The position numbers were made by a program, and so were the translations under genes. Source: Tenebrio molitor (lineage: Eukaryota > Arthropoda > Insecta > Coleoptera > Tenebrionidae). From it: a stretch of 64,000 nt of DNA. The stretch spans positions 9,672,001-9,736,000 of the forward strand of contig NC_091055.1 in NCBI RefSeq assembly GCF_963966145.1, given 5' to 3'. Shown here piece after piece: positions 12,247 through 27,500 of this stretch (position 1 is its first letter; each line of letters starts with the position of its first letter). A model generated the notes under the pieces. It saw only the letters and a list, made by a program, of their open reading frames with translations, was not told where the DNA came from and ran no database searches.

Positions 12247-13144
12247 GAAGTATAGCTAGAGACATGTCCTTCTCTAATTATAAACCTTTTTGATAACCTA
12301 GCACTCACATTACATATAAAATAGATTTAACCAAAATGTCACTTCTTAACGTGGTCCTAACCTAACCTTTGTCATTGATCTTCTAAGCTAAGACATATTT
12401 CACAATGTGAAAAATTCAAAGGCATTGATTGATTGATTGGTTACTTTTCATTTGAACACTCCATATTGTAACTTTATGGAAATAAAGAATTGACATAACC
12501 TATCTTGTCAAGTTGTATTACAGAAGCGCCTTTTTCTTTCAACAATTCAACAATTTTCAATAAAAATTATCATCCGTTTTTTTTTCACTTTTTTTCGAAA
12601 TTTTTTTATGTCAAAAAAATATGGACTAAAACTGAAGTTGAATTGAGTGTGCACTCAAATATATAAAAAATTTAACCAAATAAATTCACAACACAGCAAA
12701 TCTTACTCCAAATAGAAATCTGTAAAGATTAGCCAAAAAAAAATTTAAATACTCTGTTGAAAATGATAATTTTGGATAATGCACTGATGTGACACTATTT
12801 CGTAAACAATTTTGAAAATTAGAATTTTATGAAGACTTCAACAAAAACATTAGTCCAACCAAGGGGGTCGGAATTTGGGGAATTTGTTGAAAAAGGCCCA
12901 AACAAATATTTATTTTCAAAAAGTCATAATTTATTTAAATTGGTTAAGAAGTTTTTTACGAGAATTTATTTTCTATTTGTCATAAAATTAGACAGGAACG
13001 AATCGAGTACATAACTTTCATTTTTTATTATGTTAATTGCCTTGCATAATCCACTATATTCCAATAGTAATTTTCAACAATCCATTGTATTGATTAAGTT
13101 ATTGATTTCGTAAAAATAGAATTGTGGAAATTGTTGAGTTTTAT
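12247..13144. other. AT-rich noncoding DNA
   Basis: T-rich and A-rich runs lie near 12570-12625. The frame at 12829-13014 has an ATG but no domain. Nothing else was recognised. Confidence 0.5.
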
Positions 13145-13235
13145 ATGGTTTGCAGCACTTGTTCCCCATGTTGTACTCGTCGCCTTTGCTGCACTTACTG
13201 CTCACGTTGTACTCCTCGATCACATTTAACTGGAC
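13145..13235 (+). repeat. Diverged repeat, copy 1
   Basis: The segment containing TTGTACTCGTCGCC, TGCTGCACTTACTG and CTCGATCACATTTAA resembles 15421-15512 in the same order. Within it, a GTTGTACTC word occurs twice (near 13170 and 13206), hinting at a tandem substructure. It is noncoding as far as can be seen. The family is unknown. Confidence 0.4.
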
Positions 13236-15420
13236 GTGCACTGTTAACGGCGTTTCGTTGTTTTTCGATGCCGCTTAATGAAAATAGAGAAATAAGAATA
13301 CTCGAGTTAAATTTTTTAAATCTAACACCGATAACACAGTTTTGTAGAAGATTCGATTAAGCCGTGAATTTTTTGTGGACTATACATTGTATGTGTTTTG
13401 GTAATACTCTGTGGGGAAAATGGCTGAATGTGAGGTGAAAATTAAAAGAAGAACTGAAAGGAAAGAAAAGAGGGAAACGGATTCGCGTTAGCAGGGTGGA
13501 TTGGGTGCATTGAAGGTGCGAGAAGGGAGCTAAGAAAAGAACAGCTCTAATTAAAGATTTAAAAATGAACAAGGAGGAATGCAAAGAAGGGGTATGAAAT
13601 GCAAAATGACTTAAAGAGTTAGGGTTAGGGGTAGTATGAAAATTTTGTTGTGGAATATTCATCTGGTCGGTAAAATTGTGGAAGTTGGGACGTTGAAGGT
13701 GGTTTGGATAATAGACCGGGAGCCCGAACGAGGCATTATGATTAAAAAAGTAATATTTCAAGTTAATGCGGCTTAGCTTTTGTCGTGGTGCATTATGTAT
13801 CAGATGCAGTTTTGGAGAATTAAGAGGGGTTGGCGACCGTAATAAAACGAGACGAGTTGCAAGTTGGTCTTTGACGGAGCACCACCATCAGCAAGAGCTA
13901 ACGCACGAGCTCTTAGCATTATGGATAAGGTTTTCCAGATTTTATACGAAAACGATCAGGATGATAAAAGGAAACGACACAAATTCGAGTCGGAGAAAGA
14001 GATAAACGTATAAGTAGGCGTAAAAGCCAGTAAATGAGATTCGTTAAAACAAAACTCTGAAATACACGAGCCATCAACTCTCGTGATCTACAGCATTAAT
14101 ACAGGCTAGCCTTTCAGCCCATATCCATTAATAAAGGTAGTGCTATCAATTTTAAATGTACGCACACATTAAATACAAAACTCGAAATTTTAATCTGTTT
14201 TTGATACCTGTATATGATTCGAACAAGCGAACAGCATTATGCTATCTCCAACTCCATTAATTCTGTCGAGGTGAGTGTTCCGACTCTGCCAAAACACGTA
14301 TGGGCGCGGAATGTGCGCCCAAGGCACTGACACTCAAAATACAACCCTGACAGGCCCAGCCCCGCTTGCAGGATGCGCACCCACCCCCAACGACAGTCCG
14401 CGTTTGGGAATTTTTCAAACCGCAACGATCCACCGCGGTTTTCAAAACAACACGAACCACCGCCAAAACCTCCAAGTTCAACCGACCTTAGATAAACACA
14501 AAAGAAATTACACGCAAAGAGTATGTTTTCGGCCAGAGCTGATCCCGCCAACGTGAGACATAAAAGCTACTCGTTTTTGCACTCGAATCGTTTAAAACTC
14601 GAATTTTTTCGCTGTATTATTTCAGTTTTATAATCATGCTAATGGCTTAATTTTATCGAGAAAAAACTTACACGAAAATATATATTAAACTGAGATTAGA
14701 GTGCGGCCTTGGACACAAAAGTTGTCGCTAGTTCACTGTCCTGGCCGAAATTACCGACGTTTTTATTAATTAGTCGGTGATAAATTCTTACAAAATTTAA
14801 TTGAATTGTTTCCGAAACTGACGTTTCGAATTTAAGTAGCAATGCATGTGGTCTTGAACCGCTGAAATATAGCACTTTTAGTTTTGTTTACAATTCATCG
14901 AATACATGTTTGTTTTAAACACATTTCCTTTACAACTGACATAAAACGAATTGCTTATATCACTTGATAATCTCACCATGAAACTAAACTTGATGTTGTT
15001 TTCTCCATAACTGATGCTTTTCTATCGGTTAATAACAGTTATGTCACAAATATTTTATGATATACGTCCCAAATAAAATGTTCACCATATTTGTGTTTGT
15101 AATGTATTTCAAATCAATTCTGTTCGTTTGTTGCACACAAAGAGATAATTTTAAAACAATGTTCAGCTAGACTGAAAGATATTGAACGAAACAAAATTAC
15201 CACTCCAACGAACGAATCGGAATTTGCTTTTTAAAATTTTATAAAATTCTCAAAACAATTACATATATTGTATCCAATTTGATGACACACATTTCATGTC
15301 CATAATATTATTTTTATTTATATAACAATTATTATCGAACGACGACAAACTCGAGTAGATAACCTCTACACTTTCATTTTGTACCCTTCATATTAAAGCG
15401 ATCTAAAAAATTCGCCGGAC
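13236..15420. other. Noncoding DNA with strand-skewed blocks
   Basis: 13420-13730 is markedly purine- and G-rich on the + strand, while 14230-14530 is C- and A-rich. The skew, not coding, explains the long open frames there (for example 13357-13761 on the minus strand). No gene or mobile element was recognised. Confidence 0.45.
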
Positions 15421-15512
15421 TTATTCTGCATGCTGTACTTACTGTCGTCGCTGCACTTATTGCCCGTACCGTACACAGACGTATGTACACGCAATCGATC
15501 GCATTTAATTAA
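15421..15512 (+). repeat. Diverged repeat, copy 2
   Basis: Partner of 13145-13235. It shares the order CATG-TGTACT, then CGCTGCACTTATTGC, then CGATCGCATTTAAT, with an insertion of about a dozen bases before the last block. Same orientation as copy 1, about 2.3 kb downstream. The divergence indicates age. Confidence 0.4.
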
Positions 15513-18500
15513 ATATGGATTATCTATCATGTTCCGTTGATTTTTTTATAAACCTGACCGGAAAAAATCTGAGATAAGAATTTAGATATTTATATAAAAA
15601 TGTGTATTCGGCGAAGTGAACATGTTGTGTGTTGTACGTAATTCATTTGAAATATGACAGTTCGCGTGTACATTAGCAATGTTTAATTTCGCATAAAAGT
15701 GTGTTTAGTCATATTGAATTCCTTGGTTGTCTAGATTTCGAGCTAATCACGAATAAAAGCATTGCTTTTAGTTAAAAATTGCGATTTAGAGAAATTAAAA
15801 CAACTTTTAATTAATTACGTCCTCCCACGCAACGCGGATCTCATTAACAATCCCCATAAAAAAATATTACTAAATAAACACTTATCTGGGGGCCCCAAAC
15901 TTTTAACGAGTTTGCACACGCCTCAAAAGTGAACGCTTTTATACAGGGCGTTGAATTTTTTTTTTTAATTGTTTTATTTCTCCACGACCGGATTGCGGAC
16001 AAAAGTAATTATTTGTGTATTAAATAATTGATGAGTGAAGAGAGAAAAAAAAATGGATCGACTTGACAGGTCGGGGTCCGTTATAAATAATTTAGGGTAA
16101 TCACCGGTTAGAAGTATAAAAAGCAATTTTCACATGAAGCTCTATTAATTTCGTCATTTTTTCAGATATTGTTTGCAGATTGTTTAGTCATCATCAGGGT
16201 CATCACCGTGTAATACAATTTGGCCGGTGAAAAAACTTAATATCTGTAAAATAAGTTTCGAGTGAAAATTTTTCATCCTTAAGCAGGCTCCTGTCCTTAA
16301 CGCCATTTTTTTATTCGATCGCTGAGAAGTCGATTCCGACCACCTATGTGTCAATAAAGGTCCTGGAAATATTACCCGTGGCGTCTTCGTGTTGCGATAA
16401 ATAAATCATAAGTCGTCCACAATTGCACACCCTCTTATCTGGTAACAGAATTTTTATAGAAAAATTTAAATTTCCCCCACCGAACCACTTAAAAGTTTCC
16501 ATTTATTTGAAACATGTACAACTCCGCCAACTTTATAGATTGTAAAAGTTTCATTTTTACTTGCGAGATTACACAGTAATTAATTTCGCTAGAAAGGGTT
16601 TACGTTATGACGCGATTTATTCTCTTGTAGACTTCAAAATGTGATCTTTAACTTCGAGAACTAGACCGAGTTTGATTGGAATCGTGTCGCAATTTTGGGC
16701 AGAATGAGTTTTGAACTCTTGCAAAAATCACCACACTATTTCCAACTTTGCTAGTTTTGTCATCTCGACGAACTTCTTCTCGTCTAATTCGCGTTTTTGC
16801 GATCTGATTAAATTTTTTGTCGATTGATGTTTGATCGCGTTTAGACTTAGACAACTTCTAATTCAATAATGCGTTGTTTAATGGAATACCCCAGTTTCGC
16901 AACAAAAACCAGTGGCATTCTAACTTTGACTTGATCGATAGTTGTTGCGACTTGTTTTACAACTAATTAGTTATTTAATTGATATAACATGCCTTTGACA
17001 ACTTGTTACTACCGTATATAACTTTGATCTAATTTTAGGATGGGGTAGTTGCACGATACACCGCGACTCCGATAAAATTGCGTCTAGTGTTATAAACTCG
17101 GAAAAATTTAATAGTCAGGTGAATGAAAATTCCGCCTTTTATTCTCTTTGAGAAAGAATATTGTGAATAAAATAGGATTACCCGATGTATTTGGACTTGA
17201 TTTTAGAAGTTTCAACCACAAATACTCTTTTATTTTGTCGTTTTCCCTCTTGTACTTGAAATGGTATTTTTATCACTCCTGTCTAAAAATGAATTTAAAT
17301 ACATCTTTCTACGACGTATACGGAAAAATGCAGATCTGTTATTGTATCATCGTACCAATATATTCAGTTTATTATTTATTCAACAAATGGGAACAGATGA
17401 AATTTCGTTCAATAATGAAGTAAATGTTGGTTCTAAGTGCGGGGGGCGTAGTCAAGTCCACCTATCCATTTCAGGCCAACCTAATAATTGAATGAGTCGA
17501 TACATTCACGGTTTTTTTTCCGAGAAAATATCAACTTTTTGTCTTGATGGCTTAAATCTGAGGCGTACTTTGAGAGAAACCACTTCCGAATTCATGAAGT
17601 AATGTCAGTTTTGAAATCACCAAACATCACACAAATAATTCGTGGAGCAGTGCAAGTAATTTTGAAAACTCCTACCGGTTGCAGTGTACTTTCTCAATTA
17701 GTTCACATCAAGAATGCTCTTTCAAGGAGGAAATTAGTAGAAACTTAACTCTAAATCGAAATGTAATTGCCAACTAGTCTGAGAACAGTTTTAAAATTAA
17801 CGAGATTAATAAAGAGAGACATCTATCTAAAATGTGGAGTTACGCACGGAGCTGAACTGGATCCAATTTTGTACGTTGTAAACATGTTAATTGTTACAAG
17901 AGTGTTGTTTTTATTGGTGGTGAAAATTTCATAAGTTCTGTATAAAAATACATCAGGATGTATTTTTAGAAGTAGGCAAGAACGGTCTTTCAAAACGGTC
18001 TCATCTCAAAACAGCTGACACCAAGAGTAATTTGACAAATGTAAAACGTTCTATATTTCAAACTACATATTTCATTCGGTTTGGTGTGTGTCATAACTGT
18101 TTCAAAATCAAGCGCGTTGTGAAAGGTACTGATAGCTGATAGAGTACTTTGCATCTTTAATTTCTTGTTGTTTCTGTCTGATTGGAAGACAAAAACTGCA
18201 ATACCAGAGAAACTGGTTTGTGGAGTAATTTCAAATTTTTGATTTTTTTAATCGGCCGAGTACCGTGGTACTAGTCATCAAGGTTCGTCGTCTAGGAGAT
18301 TTCTTCGTTTTCTGTCGGTACAGTGGCCAGTAGACAATGTAAAAGTGTACTGACCCACGAATTGTCCGAGTCTCGCTTGATTGGTACTTTTTCGGTGACG
18401 ATAGACCCACGTGGGGGTGGATTCGCCAGTGACCTAGAAGTTCCGACACTAGGCAATAAAAATATTGTTTATTCGATATTGATGAAACAAAATGATCGGT

Positions 18501-21500
18501 CACTTTCGGACGTTCAACTCTCATTTGAGCCGACTAACCGGGCAGGTACTACGTTAAGTTGCAAGGCCGTTGAAGTGCGAGAGTCTCTCTCTTAAACCTC
18601 TTCCATTCCGCTTCGCCAACATTCCATCGGTGAGGCAAAGCAGAAAACTGAACTACCACTAATCAGGAAACATAAATAATGCCGTGAAATTTCAACCAAA
18701 ACGTTTTTATTTTCGGTACTACAACAATTCTTCACTTTGTGCAAACTTCATTTCGTTACAGATTTTTTTCACCTGGTCGCTCTTTGTCTTACGGCAATCG
18801 GATTTGACTCACATACGTAGGAATGTGAATTTTTCGGATTTCATTTTGACAAGTACCGATCGGGATTTTGAAAAATGTTTCGTGCTCGTATTGTTGTCGA
18901 TAAAACTGCTTTTCGGTGCTCGCAGACGCGGTCTCGTTTCGTTTCGAGATTTGACCGTTCCGAGTCGGGAAAAAGAGTTATTTATAAACGGTGGCGGCGC
19001 TACAAAGGACGATAAAATTAAAATTAGGCCTAAACGGTTATCTTGGGTGAAGCCCCATATGGACTTATCACATTTTTGGGGTCGAGCCACGGGACCGTGC
19101 CCAACGATGTGTATTAAATAAACAAACAACCGATAAGTTTCTACATTATTATTGACACTGTTCATCGATGACGAAAATGCATTTCCCTGACATCGCTATT
19201 GATATTTGCCCGATAACGTGACATTTAAGTACACAAATATGTAGGTGCCGGTTTATTTTCAAGATTATTTTAAAAGCTTTACAGCGTATTCTAACGCCCA
19301 CACCTTTTTCGTTAATATATAAAAATTACCGTGAATTTTATAGAACTCGCCAACTTATTGATTTATTATGGCCGTTGCATAATTTACATAACCACGATAA
19401 GATATGACTCTTTGAAACGGTCCACCAAAATTTCTGACTCCCAAGTGATCCGTTACAAAATCCGTTGTTTCATCTCGACAATCGTTCCTCTCCACAAATA
19501 CAAATTTAAAAATTACACCGACTCACTTTTGCCTCACCAGTTATACTCTCGTCAAAAACTGGTAGAAAGTGACATCGGTCATAAATCTTTGGACACGGCT
19601 CTAAGAATAGACTTCTGAGAATGTAGGTGCACGTGCTGCGACCCTTAAATCCAAGGGATTCGGTTACTATAACAAAGTTATTTTGCAAAAATATGAGATC
19701 ACTTCAATTTTGTCCAGATTATCCTTCAGCACATTATCGCAGCGATATCATTGGACATTTAACGGTCCTTTTACAGTTTCTTAAAGACCATAAAAATTTT
19801 CTTATTGACGACGTCATATAACTAGAGCACTTCATCCCTTATGTGCAGATCTTTGGTTTGAGATCGGAGTAAACGACTCTTGTGACAGTCTCGATTCACC
19901 TCTTATTGATAAATCATAAATTGCTTGTCATTCCTGAATCTTGTGTGGTTAATTTTTGTCATCACTACCACTTTTATACATTCACTTATAATATTAAATT
20001 GTGTAATTTGCTAAAATGTTTGTTTGTCAATATTTGTCCGCAGTGCATCAGTTTATTTGTCGACAAACAATTTTGTTCTACCTATGTTAATCCAGGAGAA
20101 GATTAGATTTTGTCGATGGACGATTTGCACTTTTGAATGAGCTCATCTCGAGTCGTCACACCAGACCATAATACCTTTGAGTCAAGATTCAGAATAACTT
20201 TGATGCGCAAACGGCATGCTTAAATCGCATGTGACAACTCCGCACCATTATCTTCAGCATTACCTGTTTCCACATTAGAAAGAGAAAGAAACGGTTGCGG
20301 CTGTATTGAAGCGAACAACATTCTCATCGGAGGTTCCAGAAATTTCAAACATTTAATCCTACTTCACAGACACATTACTAACATTTCTGTGTTAATAAGA
20401 AAAAAAGTTCGTTTTGTGGTAAATTAAGAGCGAGAGGCTTCACTAAGGCGTAATTTTGGCAGAGTTTTTTAATAACGGAGGCGGGAGTTTAATGATTGGG
20501 CTGGAAGTTATCGCGATGAACTCGTATGTCGTGTTGTTTTATGAAGTAGTATTGTTTTTGCAATAAAACGAATCAATTTTACGATCAGGGGAGCGGTGTT
20601 TATTTAGGGGCGTATCAGAATGATTTTTCGATTGAATGGTGACGGGGACCCTTAGGTCCTGGAACAACAGATATATCTTCGCAGTGAGAAGATTTCGGCT
20701 TCATAATATATACATATCAGCCATCCTCGTCTATCAGACCACCGACTTTGCATTGGCACGTCTTCTAACAAGGCGACTGGCTTTGGTCGAATTTCGTTGT
20801 GTTAAATGCCAAAACACGGCAGCAATAGATTTTGACAGGTGGATGGAAATTGTGAAAAATTTTTACTCCACCAACCCGGAACTAATTTAGTAGACGTGCA
20901 AACAAAGTTAATTCACCCTTATTGACACCGCATAGATATCTTGCCGATAAGCGCTGATATTGACATGTGTGCATAATCAGTTGTTTTGAAAATAAATAAG
21001 TAGCGATGGAATTTCATCCAATTTGAAATAAACGAGACACAGTATCTGTAGATACCTGACGGTTTTCAATATTTAAAATTTCCTTTTTAGATAAACCGTT
21101 CTGTTAGATTGCGGTTCAACAAACCATATAGGATCTGTATCACCACGGTCTGGTATTTTAATACCTTATCGATCATGCCTCATCTCAATTCCAGATTTTC
21201 TCAATTATGTAAAACCATGCAGTGACGTCCTTTCACCATAACGCAAGCCGGTCAATTATTTTAAGCATATCTTTGCGTTTCAGGCTAATAGGCATTCATC
21301 ATAAGCGACTTTTTCGCATTTAGATCAGATGAAAGTCCGTCTGATTATTTTCGCCCATTTCGAAGACCAGGAAATGTAAAACAAACATTCAGGAACCATA
21401 AAATGGGTTTTATTGGACGTGTAAGAAGCGCGAGATGCCGAATGATTTATGCGGGACAAAGACAAAAAATTGTCGACGAATGTTTTGAAATGTTTTTCGA

Positions 21501-24500
21501 ACAGATGAAAACCGTAAAATTAATTACGTCTGACATGAATGTATATTTAATTTCAACTTTAAACTAATAATATTTGTAAATTATCGACCTGTTTTAATAT
21601 CTTTTAATTACTTGGATTCCCCACGGTACGACTGAAATTCTTGTCAATGTCTCCACTTCCAGTTGATGTTTATTTTTGTATTATGCCACGAACAGTTCGG
21701 AGTGAAGGAATTGTGTTGTAACTCGCATTCGTACAAAGGAAACCCTATTCTAACCTGGAATGGTGCCGCCCATGTAATAATAACTTAACACTCGTAGGAC
21801 ATCCTGTTATTTGGGCTCAATACAAGCACATTGCGTGCCATTAGCCAAAAAATGGCCGACGACAATCCAGATTAAAGCTTATTTAAAAGCATGCCTTAAA
21901 AAATTACACACTTACACGCCTCTTCGGTTTTATTATTTTGATGCTTGCCAGCTTCACCACTTTTAATTGGTCAAGGAGCGGAAGTACTCTATTTTCTATT
22001 TACAACCGCACCAAATTGAATAAACGTATCGTTTCCGTTTTGGCCAAAATTCAACCAAAACTGTTACAGATTCGACGAAACAAAAATCATAATTTATTCG
22101 CAAACATTCCACATGGATTTTCTCGTGTGACACTGAAGAAAGTGACACTTTCCAGTTTTTGTGTTACAAATAGTCACACTCGAATTTATTCAATTAAAGA
22201 TTGTAATATGAGAAGTCGTAAAAAATAAACGCTCGACACGGGCGAGGTCTTCTAATAAATTTTTTTATTATGCAAATTTTTCGCCAACATAATTTAACGA
22301 TTTGTTCGGTTTTTACTTTTTTATAATCGAAAACGAAAGTCGCAAAAAAGTTGTTGGAAAGTTGGACGTCGAGTCGACGACACGACCATCCCAAAATCGA
22401 ATTCTTTTCCAAACGCACGCTAATTTCTACAAAATGCGATTTGATTCGAAGGCGGAATTGATAAATTCAGAGGATTTTTTCTTGGCCGGCTCATCGATAA
22501 TTTTGCGAAGGGTGCGATGGATGCATCACTCGTGGAAGTGCAATCAGCAAGTCTTATTTAATTTAGTCAATTTTATCGCATTCACATTCGAAATGAGTCG
22601 GAAGAACTGGCGCCAATTTCTTTTATGACATATCGAATCGTTCGTATAACTTATCCGAGACAAGAGGGAGGATCCGGTAATTCGATTTGCAGGTCCCGTT
22701 TTAAGGGAGCCTTTGAAAAAATAAACCGAATCATACGTACATACAATTTTGTGATTTTTAAGGCCCCCCCTCGCGTCCGAAGCGGTGTCAAAATCGATGT
22801 GAAACTGAAGCTCAAAATGCCAAAGTAAGTTAGCAGTGGGGCAGCCGAAATGTCAATTTAGAGCGACTCTTTAGAGCCGGAGCATCCATAAGAGGGTCGG
22901 CGGCATTGTGAGGACTTTTATTTATAGTCGTAGTAATAAAATTTGAAATATGTTGTAGATTTTGTTAAAAAACGACGTGAAGAATCACGCGAGCACGTGT
23001 GTACCTTTCGGAGCTCGGCGACAAACTAGATCAGTTATCGATCAGGACGGTGATGTGATTAATCATTCATAAAATGATAGATTCAATCGGCGATATTTAA
23101 ATTTTTCTCCGACTCTCCGAGATAATGCACAAGTAGAAAGTTCTTAATCTTCGACGAGATAGATGTATCCAGAGATATAAACGATTTCTCTTTTCGCATT
23201 CTTTTATTGTCTAACACCCGGAGGAATAAAATTTGAAATGTGCCGTAAGTATTGTTTGAAAAAACAATACCAAGAAATTTGACTCGAATTCCAGATGGCG
23301 TCCGACATATTAGATCACGCCACTCGTCAAATTACAATTTTTCCGATATCCAAAAATCCGCCAATTAAAATCGTAACGAGGTGTCAAACAGCAGAGGCGA
23401 CATGAAGGGAGAGAAATTATCAGAACGATTATTTAATGAACACTCTGCTTAATCTGTGAGTGGATAAACCTGTCCACTTCATTTTAAGAGAAGCTAAGAA
23501 AATATTGATAAGTTAAAAGTCAAGGGAAGATAAATTTTATGTCCGAGAAAACACAGATAATGGATATAACGCTCAGCTAACTTTAGGGATTGACTCCTTA
23601 ACTGTGTATTTTTGCGAAAATTAAATTTCACTAATAAAAAATACTCTCCAGGTCGATTTCAACTGAAGGATTTCGAGAGAGCTTTTTAAGTGGTGCGCTT
23701 AACTGTAAATTCACATTTCCGCATTCTTGTTGCATTTGTTTATTGTATGCAAATTTCTGATTCACGAATTAACAAAATCTTACCGCTTTGCATTTTTCCG
23801 ATTGGAACGATCAAATCGAATGGCCCTGCTTTTCGAAACACAAATTTCGATCGTGAAATCAATACATTTAAATCGGGCTGGGAGTCCAAACCAAATTCCC
23901 ACCCCTTGTTGGGACCCGATTCGAATTTAAGTTTTTTTTGCTGTGTCAGTTCGGTTCCCTTTTATCATTACACGCGGTAGCGTTTGAGTATATAATTTAA
24001 TACCAGAGAGTACATGCAATGCAATAGCTATAAAAAATCATCTCCTGTTGGTTAAACACCTACATGCAAAATTTTAAAACGATACTGTTCTATTTGGCAA
24101 CATCGTAATCAACTCAGTTTTTCATCGTGTCTGGTGTTTTTTCGAAATACCTCCATAATTAAATATCAGAAAATCCTATTAACTTGCGCATGCCGAAAGA
24201 GTATTAAATTAAAACTGCGCATGCAATCTAATATCGTTGTAATGAAGAATACAACATACATTTTATAACCAGTGTTATTATTAAGACAAACATGTTTGTT
24301 ATGTTACACTAAGTACCATAAGATTTTGACAGTCTAAACAATCTCGTGTTGAGCAACATCCAATAAAACATGTTCATTTATTGAGACTAGAGCTGATCGA
24401 AAATATGTAAACACGGCGGCACCAATTTTGTTGTAAATTTATTATCGCACCAGTGTTTATGCCGACGTGACGTTAAATTATTATTTTTATTTAATTTGGA

Positions 24501-27500
24501 TGGACTGGGTGTGTTCTGAACGACCATGTTTTTGCCATTGTCGAACCGGTGAAAATTTCAGAGGGTGAGGTAGAGGAACGGCCTGAAGAAGACATAAAGC
24601 AAAGTACTGTTATGTATTGTGTATTTTATGCGGTCGGGGCACCGAAAATATATTTGGAGTGGTTAGTATAAAAACGTTGGGGATGCAGGTATGTCGGTGT
24701 ACCTGGGACAGATAATACCAGAGCTAAGACTTTCAATATCGGCTGGTTATAGCTCAGATAAAAACCGCAGGGGGCACTATCTACCCTACAGGAGAATTGT
24801 AAACAAAGCCAAATCCCGGTCAAGATATATTGTAATACTTTCGACAACCTAATTTACCCTCGACAAATGGGAGAAGTTGAGGGATGATAGTTAGTCGAGA
24901 AGCTTCTTGTCGCTTAATTATTTTTAAGTCGCGTTTGATAATTTCCAATCGAATAATTGCGATTCGATTCGGTGAACGGATTTGAAAGAGAAAATGCCTT
25001 TTAAGCAACTCCACTATCGAGGTCCTTTTAAAACCCGGACAATATGTTATCGTCTAACATATTTCTTTAATGAGCAATTTCGAAAGCATTACTTATCTCT
25101 CCAAATTCCTTTTTAATGGAACTCGACCAAACCTTCACATTATTAAATATCTGGACGAGGCTTTTATTCTTTCTCGTTGAAAATCTCGATACTGCTGCTA
25201 CCATTATTAGCAAGAGCACTTGTTAAGAATTAATAACAAGCACACGACGCGTTTTCCTCGTTCTGATCAAATATGCACACAAAATGGACACTCACAGTTG
25301 CGACAGCTCCACACTCTACAGTTTGATATTTTCGGATAACAAAATATTTATCAATTCTAAATTCATTATCGCACCTGTCGTACTGCAGCAGGTTGAAATT
25401 TCACTTAATTTTAAAAATTTGTGTGTCGTTAAATCACATAATTGCACAATGTGACTCTATTAGCCTGATAATCGAAGATAATCCTGAAAAGATGTGATTA
25501 TTACCGTGCGTAGGTGTTTACCACGCTGAGAAATTTATTTAGAACCCTGGTCGATACCTCGTTGACTCGAATAAAATATTAAATATTTATTAGTCGTAGT
25601 GCAAGAATCCAGATAATATCAACGTCAAAAGTGGAGTAGAACCCTAACCTTAATATTTAAACAACCCCTGCAAATTTAATGTAGCCTCGTTTTTATAATT
25701 GAACCGGTAATTTATTACAACTTTGCCATAATATATTTTAGCGCATTTTCGTGTGGAGCACAATTACTGTTTGTAAAACTGGAAATGGTATTTTTAGTTC
25801 ACTTTCATCGTTCGTTCGAAATTCGAATAAATTTTGCGGGAAACTTTCGTATTTTTGGAATGACACCGAAACTGTGCCGCACAAATAGACTAATCCTGCA
25901 CAATTGAAATAATCATATTTGTGGAAAGATTCCCATCTGGCCTTAATTTAATCAAAACGCCGCATTTCTCAGTTTTCCGCTTGCATACTTTGGCTTCCAT
26001 TACAATGCTTTGACATTAAAACCGATTTTATGACATTACCGACGCAATCTAATTCCATTCTAACTCACGTGTATGCAAAACAATTAAAACACGACATCGC
26101 TTCAGCGGTGGTATTCGCTCGTCAATTAAAAAAAAAATCCCACAAGTGGGACATTTACTTAAATACTTAGTCGATTCGCTACACCTTGATAAATAACGCC
26201 GTTAAACTTGACAAATGTACAACTATGGACAAAATTAATGGCGATTTGCCGGTGATTTATCTTCGATATTGCAAGTGCTACTGTTGGAGGATATTCGTTT
26301 CGTTCAGATCCATAACCCTTTTTTCATCCTCCCGTATTTTTTAACCGCCGCATTTTTCATATAATAAGACCGTAGAATTTTCGCGATCAAAAATATTTTT
26401 AGAAGTGAATAACGCGAAGAGGACAAGCTTCAGTTAAAAATAATTCGAATTTTTCCGAGTGTCACTCGACTTTTTTCAGATGTGTTATGCGAGTCAAACT
26501 CGTCTGTTAAGAGACAAAGTTAAATTTTCTGTTTGAAATAGTTCCATTAAAACTACACCTAAAAGGATAGCAGCATTTGTTTACTATTATGGCTAGAAGA
26601 GGTGGAGTTTCAGTTGACAGTTGGTGGAAGCCGAACAGACGTGTCACATGTCCAAACAATATGACGAAGGTTTCTATGCTAAAAGTTCATTTTTAGATTA
26701 CACAGACCAAGAGTTTTAAGACGTAAAATTAAAATGAGATAGTGGAATGTGAACGTATTGATTTGTATAAATGCAAATAAATAATATGTATGTATCAGGA
26801 TGTGGACAAAATCGGATCAAAATCGTGGTGTTTGTTTGAGTGTGAGTGAAAAATTGTCGTTATTACCGTTATTATTATAATTAGTTATATTATTTCACGT
26901 CACGTGCATACATCGTGTTTACATTTTTTTAATGCTGCTCCAGATTGGAAAACTCTTGTGCTTTGATAAAAGCGACTTTTCGCTTTGAGCGGATCAATTA
27001 ATAAAATGTCAGAGAATCAATTAGGTGTTTCAAAAATATAAACTCGTGATCATTTGTCATAAAGGGGTGGAATCTTTGAAGGGAAAACGTATTTTATAAA
27101 TCTGACTAACGAGTTCTGGAATGATATGAGCGGGAGAAGGGGTTTGGAAATCGTGTTTTTCCAGTTTATTATTGATGGCGTAATTGTTGGAAAAATCTAT
27201 CCCGTTGGAGATTAATAATTCTGACAAAAGCATTGTGTTTTGGCGTAAATCATCGCCCCGAGTTGTGAACGTTCGAAGATCGAGCGTAACGAAAAACGGG
27301 GATCAAATCTGGAAGTTTTGACGCCTCGTCAGAGGTGAGGATAAGACGTTCCTTCGTCAAGGTTCATTAGAAATATTTTATTCTATAAGAGCGCAAGTTT
27401 GGGGTCTTGTTGAGTGTTTCCTCTTATAATGCCCCTTTCATTATTAACTAATCCGCTGACGTGCAGTCTACGAGAGATGGAGAAAACCTGAAACCCCGTT

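Noticed and set aside
13357..13761. Minus-strand frame of 134 codons
   Set aside because: It reflects the purine-rich + strand block. The product is Phe/Ser/His-rich, with no domain or splice signals.
15930..15975. TATACAGGGCG followed by a T run, like a MITE end
   Set aside because: No matching inverted end was found within a few hundred bases, so no element boundary can be supported.
18684..19121. Open frame of 145 codons on the + strand, overlapped by a 118-codon minus-strand frame
   Set aside because: It starts at GTG, has no ATG until near its end, shows no domain or repeat, and is open on both strands, which points to local composition.
24626..24847. Minus-strand frame with a signal-peptide-like start
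   Set aside because: It begins at TTG with no ATG, and no splice acceptor with a polypyrimidine tract was found before it.
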